A DNA stretch of 64,000 nucleotides from Rariglobus sp041662485. Lineage in GTDB: Bacteria > Verrucomicrobiota > Verrucomicrobiia > Opitutales > Opitutaceae. The stretch lies in the NCBI GenBank assembly GCA_041662485.1, contig JBAZSJ010000008.1:62001-126000 (forward strand), given 5' to 3'. The first letter of the stretch is position 1; every line of letters begins with the position of its first letter. A program made the translations under genes and the position numbers. Under the pieces are notes generated by a model. That model had not been told where the DNA came from, ran no database searches, and saw only the letters and a list, made by a program, of their open reading frames with translations. Positions 59,240 to 64,000 of this stretch are shown piece by piece.

Positions 59240-62200
59240 TCAGTTGAGAACGGGCGTCGAAGGCGGCGGGTTGGTGAACGGCGTCTTGGGATTGGCCAGG
59301 GTGCCGATGTGGACGTCGGCTCCGTGAGCGTCGAACTCCGAGGTGTTGGTGATCGGGTTGCCGCCGTAGCTGACGCCGCCGATGAAGTTGACGCGACCGT
59401 AGGCGGATGAGCCGAAGTGGGGGTATTTGCCGGAGCCATCGGTGCCATTGGAGGTGCCGCCGAGCTTCGAATTCAGGTAAACGCCCGCGCCGCCGGGGAA
59501 GTTGATGTTGGTGAGGTTGATGGTGGCGGCCTCCATGGTGATGGTGCGGACGCCGGACGAGAAGGTGGTCGAGGTGAGATCAATGAGGTTGCTGGCGCGC
59601 AGGGCGAGGTTGCCTTGGTAGGCCGTGGTGAAGGTCACGCCTTCATCGTAGGTGTTGTCGATCACGAGATACTTGGTCGCGCCGACGTAGAGGTCGCCGG
59701 CGGCCTCGAAGGAGACGTTATAGAGCGTGGTCTGGGTCTCGCCGTAGGGGAAGAAGTAGCTGCGGTCCTTGATTTCCTCGGAGTTGCCGAAGTGGGTGTA
59801 GTAGACGCTGTTTTCATCGAGCTTTTCGGTCTGGGCCCGGAGGGTGCCGGACAGTTCGGAGTAGGCGGTGAGGAGGCGGCCGAGTCCGGTGTGGTCGGCG
59901 GGATCGGAACCGAGGAAGGCGATGTTGTCTTCGCCCACGATGCCGAGTTCGCGGAGGGTGGACTTCTGGGTGTTGCCCAGCCCGGTGTTATAAAAATCGA
60001 GGAAGGTCGTCAGGCTTGGGAGAGAAGTGGCGACGGTGGTGTCCTCCGCGGAGTCGCCCAAGTGGGCCACTTCGAAAATGGCGCGGCCTGCATCGAGATC
60101 GAGCAAGGCGCCATATTGATCCTCGGTCAGGCCGTCGAGGAGGGCGTTGATCAGGACGAGCGACCGGTAGGAGGGAGACATCGGGCCGTCGGATAGCGTG
60201 GGAATGATCGAGGGCGGGCCCACGGGGCTGTTGCCGACGAAGAGCTGGAAGAAGGAATAGTGGTTTGCTTCGGAGGCGAGGTAGTCGCGGGTGCGTGTAT
60301 TCAGGTCCTTGTAGGCCGTGATCGCGCTCGTGAGCAGCCCGGAGTTGAAGGCGCCGTAGGAGAAGAACTCGATGCCGGACGGATCTTGAAAGACGCTCAT
60401 GTCGCGCAGGGTTTCCCGGTCGGCGTCGGTGGGGAGGCTGGTGTAGAAGGCGAGGATTTCCGCGACGCGCTCGCCAGAGGTGAAGGACGTGTCACCCGCG
60501 TAGCCGAGGATATCGTTGGGCGGGGAAACAAGCAGCATGGTGCCAACGCCGAGTTCGCGGATAGCCTTCTGCTGGTCGGCGGGGAGAGCTTTGAAATAGG
60601 CGACCGCCTCCGCGAAGCGGGATGCGAGGGCCTCCGGGGAGATCTCATTTTTGAAGTAGAGCTCGAGGATGTTTCCGTTGGCGCTCATCTGGCGCAGGGT
60701 GGTGACGTCATCACCCAATGCGGTGCCCACGGCGGTCAGGAGCGCGCCGACCGGCTGATAGTTGTTCTCGCCCTCCAGAACCTCTTGGAAGCCGATATTG
60801 AAGTCCTTGAGCGCGGTGAGTTGAGCGGGGGTATACGCGCTGATGATGTCCAAGGCCGCGGTCAGGCTGTAGGTGGTGGGATTGTTGGCGACGCCGTCGA
60901 GGTATTTGCCCCAGCCGGCGCTTTGCAGGGCGTCGCGTTGAGGCTGATCGAGGGCGTTGAACGTATCGAGAAGCGCGGAGAGGTAGCCGGCGCTGCGGTC
61001 CATGACGATCTGGCCGGCGCCGAGGGAGACAAGGTCGCGTTTTTGACCGGAGGTGAGGGCGCCTTCGTCGGTGCTGTTCCACATGGCGGCGGTGCGGCTG
61101 AAGGCGGCGACGCTCCATTCGGTCGGTCCGGGCGCGCTGTCGAGGAAGGGAAGGAGGTTCCCGCCATTGACACCGCGGGGGACGGAGGCCGGCATGACTG
61201 CGTTGTATCCGGCCAGTTCCAAGAAGAGCTCGTAACCGGTTGGATCGGTGTTCTTGAGGGTGACGAGGGCGGCGAGGTTGCGGACGATGTCGGCGTTGGC
61301 GAGGGTCAGGCCGGTGTCGGTATCCGGAGTCAGGACGGCCACGGTGATGGCGTGGTCGGCGAGTTTCAGGATGACTGCCTTGGCCTCGGGGGAGAGGCTT
61401 CTGAAGACCTCTTGCTGCTCGGAGGTGAGATCGGGAGGGAGGACTTCCGTGTCGACCGTGTCGGGATTGAGAACGTCGTCCGGGGGCAGTTCTGTATCCA
61501 TAATCGGGTCCGGGTCGGTCACCTTTGGAGCGGGCGGATTGTCGATGAGGGTTTGGACGCGCTGTTTCAGGTCGTCTGGGATTTTGATGCCGAGGCTTTC
61601 GGCGGTGGCGAGGGCGTTGGCGAGGGCGTCGCCCTGAAGCTCGACACCCTGTTCGACGGCGTCGGCGAGGGCCTGGAGGGTCGCGGTCATTGAGGCTTCG
61701 GCGAGGGCCTGGTCTTCGGCGGAGAGATCGCTGGACTTGCCGCCGTTGGCGGTTCCGCCGCCGGGCTGGGTGATGGAAACCTGGCCCATGGTCAGGGAAA
61801 CGGTGCGGCCGTCGGCGAGGTTGAGGGTGATGGTGCCGTGCGAGACGATGATGGTCTGGATGCCGGCGTCGTTGAGGCCGACGGTGAAGGTGGTGCCGCG
61901 CGCGCCGGCCAAGCCGCGCGGGGTGCGGATGCTGTAGTCGAAGGTCGCGCCGGGTTGTTTTTGAAGATCGGAGACGACGGAGCCGACCTTGAGGTCGATC
62001 ACGGCCTGATGTTTCACCTCGGTGGGGGAGGTTTGGGAATCGGAGGCGCTCTCAAGGACGATGACGGTGTTGGGGGCGATGATGGACTTCACGCCGGGCA
62101 TGGGAGTGAGGACGACGCGGCCGTCGGCGCCGGTGGATATGCGCGTGCCGACGATGACGGACTCGCCCTTCATCACGGGATGCGGGGCGGCTTCGTCGGG

Positions 62201-62314
62201 ACGTTGAAGCTCGGCTTGGCCGCTGACGAAGATGACGCGGACGGTTTGCGCGGGCAGGTTGACTGCCAGAAGAAGCGCGAGGCTAACGGTGTAGAAAAAG
62301 GTGTTAAGTCTCAT
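59240..62314 (-). CDS. Giant FecR-domain secreted protein
   Basis: 1024 residues. A signal peptide (MRLNTFFYTVSLALLLAVNLPA) is followed by a FecR-like domain (about 24-190): VRVIFVSGQAELQRP, GTRISTGADGRVVLTPMPGVKSIIAPNTVIVLES, RTPRGLAGARGTTFTV. A long helical region (about 250-900) of repeating segments such as LTALKDFNIGFQEVLEGENN and YFKALPADQQKAIRELGV has no recognised family. A short beta-helix-like tail ends it (NLALRASNLIDLTSTTFSS, TNTSEFDAHGADVHIG). FecR domains usually sense surface signals, but no membrane anchor or FecI sigma factor is seen. It is divergent from the CHASE2 cyclase. Confidence 0.78.
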   Translation of the reverse strand: MRLNTFFYTVSLALLLAVNLPAQTVRVIFVSGQAELQRPDEAAPHPVMKGESVIVGTRISTGADGRVVLTPMPGVKSIIAPNTVIVLESASDSQTSPTEVKHQAVIDLKVGSVVSDLQKQPGATFDYSIRTPRGLAGARGTTFTVGLNDAGIQTIIVSHGTITLNLADGRTVSLTMGQVSITQPGGGTANGGKSSDLSAEDQALAEASMTATLQALADAVEQGVELQGDALANALATAESLGIKIPDDLKQRVQTLIDNPPAPKVTDPDPIMDTELPPDDVLNPDTVDTEVLPPDLTSEQQEVFRSLSPEAKAVILKLADHAITVAVLTPDTDTGLTLANADIVRNLAALVTLKNTDPTGYELFLELAGYNAVMPASVPRGVNGGNLLPFLDSAPGPTEWSVAAFSRTAAMWNSTDEGALTSGQKRDLVSLGAGQIVMDRSAGYLSALLDTFNALDQPQRDALQSAGWGKYLDGVANNPTTYSLTAALDIISAYTPAQLTALKDFNIGFQEVLEGENNYQPVGALLTAVGTALGDDVTTLRQMSANGNILELYFKNEISPEALASRFAEAVAYFKALPADQQKAIRELGVGTMLLVSPPNDILGYAGDTSFTSGERVAEILAFYTSLPTDADRETLRDMSVFQDPSGIEFFSYGAFNSGLLTSAITAYKDLNTRTRDYLASEANHYSFFQLFVGNSPVGPPSIIPTLSDGPMSPSYRSLVLINALLDGLTEDQYGALLDLDAGRAIFEVAHLGDSAEDTTVATSLPSLTTFLDFYNTGLGNTQKSTLRELGIVGEDNIAFLGSDPADHTGLGRLLTAYSELSGTLRAQTEKLDENSVYYTHFGNSEEIKDRSYFFPYGETQTTLYNVSFEAAGDLYVGATKYLVIDNTYDEGVTFTTAYQGNLALRASNLIDLTSTTFSSGVRTITMEAATINLTNINFPGGAGVYLNSKLGGTSNGTDGSGKYPHFGSSAYGRVNFIGGVSYGGNPITNTSEFDAHGADVHIGTLANPKTPFTNPPPSTPVLN

Positions 62315-62325
62315 AAATCCTAGTA

Positions 62326-62344
62326 TCTAATTCACTGAATTAGA
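62326..62344. promoter_or_regulatory. Palindrome in the FecR-cyclase divergent region
   Basis: Perfect inverted repeat with 9-base arms (TCTAATTCA and complement) around one C. It lies in the 56-base gap between the divergent starts, in the position of a shared operator. Confidence 0.55.
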
Positions 62345-62370
62345 ACTTTAACACAAGTGGTTTTCTTCCC

Positions 62371-64000
62371 TTGAGCCAATCCCTCGCAAAGTATTTAACA
62401 AAATTATCCCCGGCTTGGTGCTGGAGGCTGGGGGTGACCCTATTGCTGGGGGTGGTTTTGGGCTGGTCGTGGGATTGGCTGCCCTTGCGCCGGTTGGAGT
62501 GGTTGACGGAGGATATGCGCCTGCAACTGCGAGCGAAGTGGGATGTGCCGCCGCCGACGGGGAAAGTGATGTTGTTGGCGGTGGACGAGCAGTCGCTGGC
62601 GGATCTTGAAAAGTGGCCTTTTCCCCGGTCCATTCACGGTCAGTTGATGGAATGGTTGGGCAAGTCGCCGGAAGTGCGTCCGGCCGTTTTGGGGTGGGAC
62701 TTCGTTTTCACGGACGAAGATTATGATCCCCGTGTGGACCAGATGTTTGCGGCGCCGCTGGCAACGGCCGGGTATCCCATCGTAATGGGGGCGATTTATA
62801 ATCCGGCGGCGACAGGCATATGGTCGCAGGGCAAGCCGGTTCCGCGCCTCGGACTTACGAAACCGCTGGCGGTGCCGGCAGATATAAGGAACCGGTTGCC
62901 CGACGGACGGGGCATTCAGGTGCCGATCACTCCGCTGTTGGACGTGACGCATTTTGCCGTGCTCGATGCCGATGCGGACCGCGATGGCGTTATACGCACG
63001 TTTCCGTTGATCGTGAGAGTCGGGGATCGGGTTTTCACGAGCCTTGTTCTGGAGACATTGCTGTCTTACTGGAAAATCGACGAGGCCGACATCGAGGTGA
63101 AACTGGGAGATGCGTTGATCTTGCATGGCCGTGATGGCGACAGGCGGGTGCCGATTGATGAGCGCGGCTTTTATCGTCTCAATTACCGTTACGAGATGAA
63201 GGAGCGGGCATTTCCCGTCGGCATCGAAACACTTTCCTATTCGAAGCTCCACGCGGCGTTGCTGCCATGGGCCCTTTTCGGGGACGCGATGCCGGTGGTG
63301 CCGGTGACGGGCAAGATTCTGATCGTGGGAGAGACCGCCTCCGGGTTGACCGACATCGGGACCAGCCCGATCAACAAGGGAAGCCCGAAGGTGTTGGTTC
63401 ATATCAACGCGCTCGAAAACATGCTGAGCAACGATTACCTGCGCCCCGTATCGCGTTGGCCGGGGTTGTGTCTCCTGCTGGCGCTCGGCCTGGGCGCGGC
63501 CTGGGTGCTTGATCGAAGCCAATTTCGCTTTTACTGGGTGCTCGTGCCCGTCCTGGCGCTGGCGGCTGCGGCGGGCACTTCGATCGCGTTGATCGCCGGC
63601 AATTTCATGATTCCTCTGTCGGTGCCGCTGGTGGCCTTCGGTCTGCAGCAGATGTTTGTGGCCGCGCAAAAGATCCGCGAGGAGCAGGCGCAGCGGGAGC
63701 GCATCCGGCGCATGTTCGGCTCCTATGTGTCGCCCGAACTCGTGAGGCGCATGGTCGAGGCGCGGGCCGAGCCGCAGCTCGGCGGACACGAAGACGAGAT
63801 CACGGCGTTCTTCAGCGACATCCAGGGGTTCTCGTCGTTTTCCGAGGTTCTGACGCCCGTCGATCTCGTGGAGCTGCTCAACGAATACCTCGGCGCGATG
63901 ACGGACATCCTCCAGGAGAACGGCGGGGCGCTCGACAAATACATCGGCGACGCGATCGTCGCGATGTTCGGCGGCCTCGTGCCGCTCGCCGACCACGCGC
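62371..64000 (+). CDS. CHASE2-domain adenylate/guanylate cyclase (3' end outside window)
   Basis: 543 residues visible, running off the right edge. A first membrane helix (WRLGVTLLLGVVLGW) precedes a CHASE2 sensor (about 45-330): LLAVDEQSLADLEKWPFPRSIHG, VLGWDFVFTDEDYDP, and KILIVGETASGLTDIGTSPI. Three membrane segments follow (LCLLLALGLGAAWVL, FYWVLVPVLALAAAAGTSIALIAG, FMIPLSVPLVAFGLQQMFVA), then a class III cyclase domain with metal Asp483 (FFSDIQGFSSFSE) and Asp527 (KYIGDAIVAMFGG). It should make cAMP or cGMP in response to an extracytoplasmic ligand. The start is a TTG at 62371, since no ATG lies between the upstream stop and the first helix. Confidence 0.88.
   Translation, partial: MSQSLAKYLTKLSPAWCWRLGVTLLLGVVLGWSWDWLPLRRLEWLTEDMRLQLRAKWDVPPPTGKVMLLAVDEQSLADLEKWPFPRSIHGQLMEWLGKSPEVRPAVLGWDFVFTDEDYDPRVDQMFAAPLATAGYPIVMGAIYNPAATGIWSQGKPVPRLGLTKPLAVPADIRNRLPDGRGIQVPITPLLDVTHFAVLDADADRDGVIRTFPLIVRVGDRVFTSLVLETLLSYWKIDEADIEVKLGDALILHGRDGDRRVPIDERGFYRLNYRYEMKERAFPVGIETLSYSKLHAALLPWALFGDAMPVVPVTGKILIVGETASGLTDIGTSPINKGSPKVLVHINALENMLSNDYLRPVSRWPGLCLLLALGLGAAWVLDRSQFRFYWVLVPVLALAAAAGTSIALIAGNFMIPLSVPLVAFGLQQMFVAAQKIREEQAQRERIRRMFGSYVSPELVRRMVEARAEPQLGGHEDEITAFFSDIQGFSSFSEVLTPVDLVELLNEYLGAMTDILQENGGALDKYIGDAIVAMFGGLVPLADHA

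Noticed and set aside
60260..61693. 477-codon plus-strand frame opposite the FecR gene
   Set aside because: Antisense shadow; no start context, and the other strand has signal peptide and FecR domain.

Overview
The window is GC-rich bacterial chromosome (genes mostly well above 60% G+C by eye). Gene content points to the phylum Verrucomicrobiota, most likely Opitutales/Opitutaceae: a PEP-CTERM protein, exported Gfo/Idh/MocA oxidoreductases, DUF1080, a DUF1549/DUF1553 + DUF1501 + PPC trio, type IV prepilin-like proteins and many secreted glycan enzymes. The placement is inferred from gene families only, since no rRNA or tRNA gene was seen.

Layout. (1) 1-2.9 kb: a cut-off gene, a DUF4097-like secreted protein and an M32 carboxypeptidase. 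(2) 3.0-6.3 kb: a small defence island with an AbiEi/AbiEii pair under two matching operators, a 24-codon remnant of a type I restriction HsdR gene and a DUF1016 nuclease. (3) 6.3-8.4 kb: TatD nuclease, HPr, KdsB. (4) 8.5-12.2 kb: an exported DUF1080 / Gfo-Idh / sugar isomerase-like operon. (5) 12.3-18.8 kb: a tightly overlapping minus-strand six-gene operon (DoxX-like, Gfo/Idh, discoidin, GT39-like, MFS, ApbE). (6) 19.0-33.5 kb: a carbohydrate locus led by a divergent XRE-LacI fusion regulator; it holds a PEP-CTERM protein, a prepilin, esterases, a large GH-A-like enzyme, a GH43/117-like propeller enzyme, a GH29 fucosidase and an MFS importer. (7) 34-40.7 kb: GT2, carA, a KamA-type aminomutase, a SIMPL protein, a glycine-zipper protein and a ThiF/MoeB-rhodanese fusion. 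(8) 41.1-44.3 kb: a second defence-like patch, with an AT-rich AIPR gene and a nucleotidyltransferase gene pair. (9) 44.4-50.4 kb: a TPP-riboswitch thiamine operon, thiC-thiS-tenI-like-thiE-thiG-thiH. (10) 50.4-58.1 kb: a RidA/chorismatase-like protein, the DUF1549/1501/PPC trio, a pRiA4b ORF-3-like protein and a small terminated gene. (11) 58.2-64 kb: a beta-barrel protein, a 1024-aa FecR-domain protein and a divergent CHASE2-adenylate cyclase that runs off the end.

The genes form coherent units. The exported oxidoreductase/DUF1080/isomerase sets suggest 3-keto-sugar chemistry outside the cytoplasm. The 21-33 kb locus looks like uptake and degradation of a fucose-containing, acylated glycan. 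The thi operon plus the ThiF-rhodanese gene covers most of the thiazole and pyrimidine branches of thiamine synthesis.

The most striking layer is repetitive. At least six unrelated hairpin-pair repeats have REP-like GTAG...CTAC ends. A second set consists of odd-length perfect palindromes with a single central base, and three of these lie in frame inside protein genes. The tenI-like gene alone carries a palindrome, a whole REP pair, a C10 tract, a heptanucleotide array and a REP-encoded C-terminus, yet keeps one open frame.
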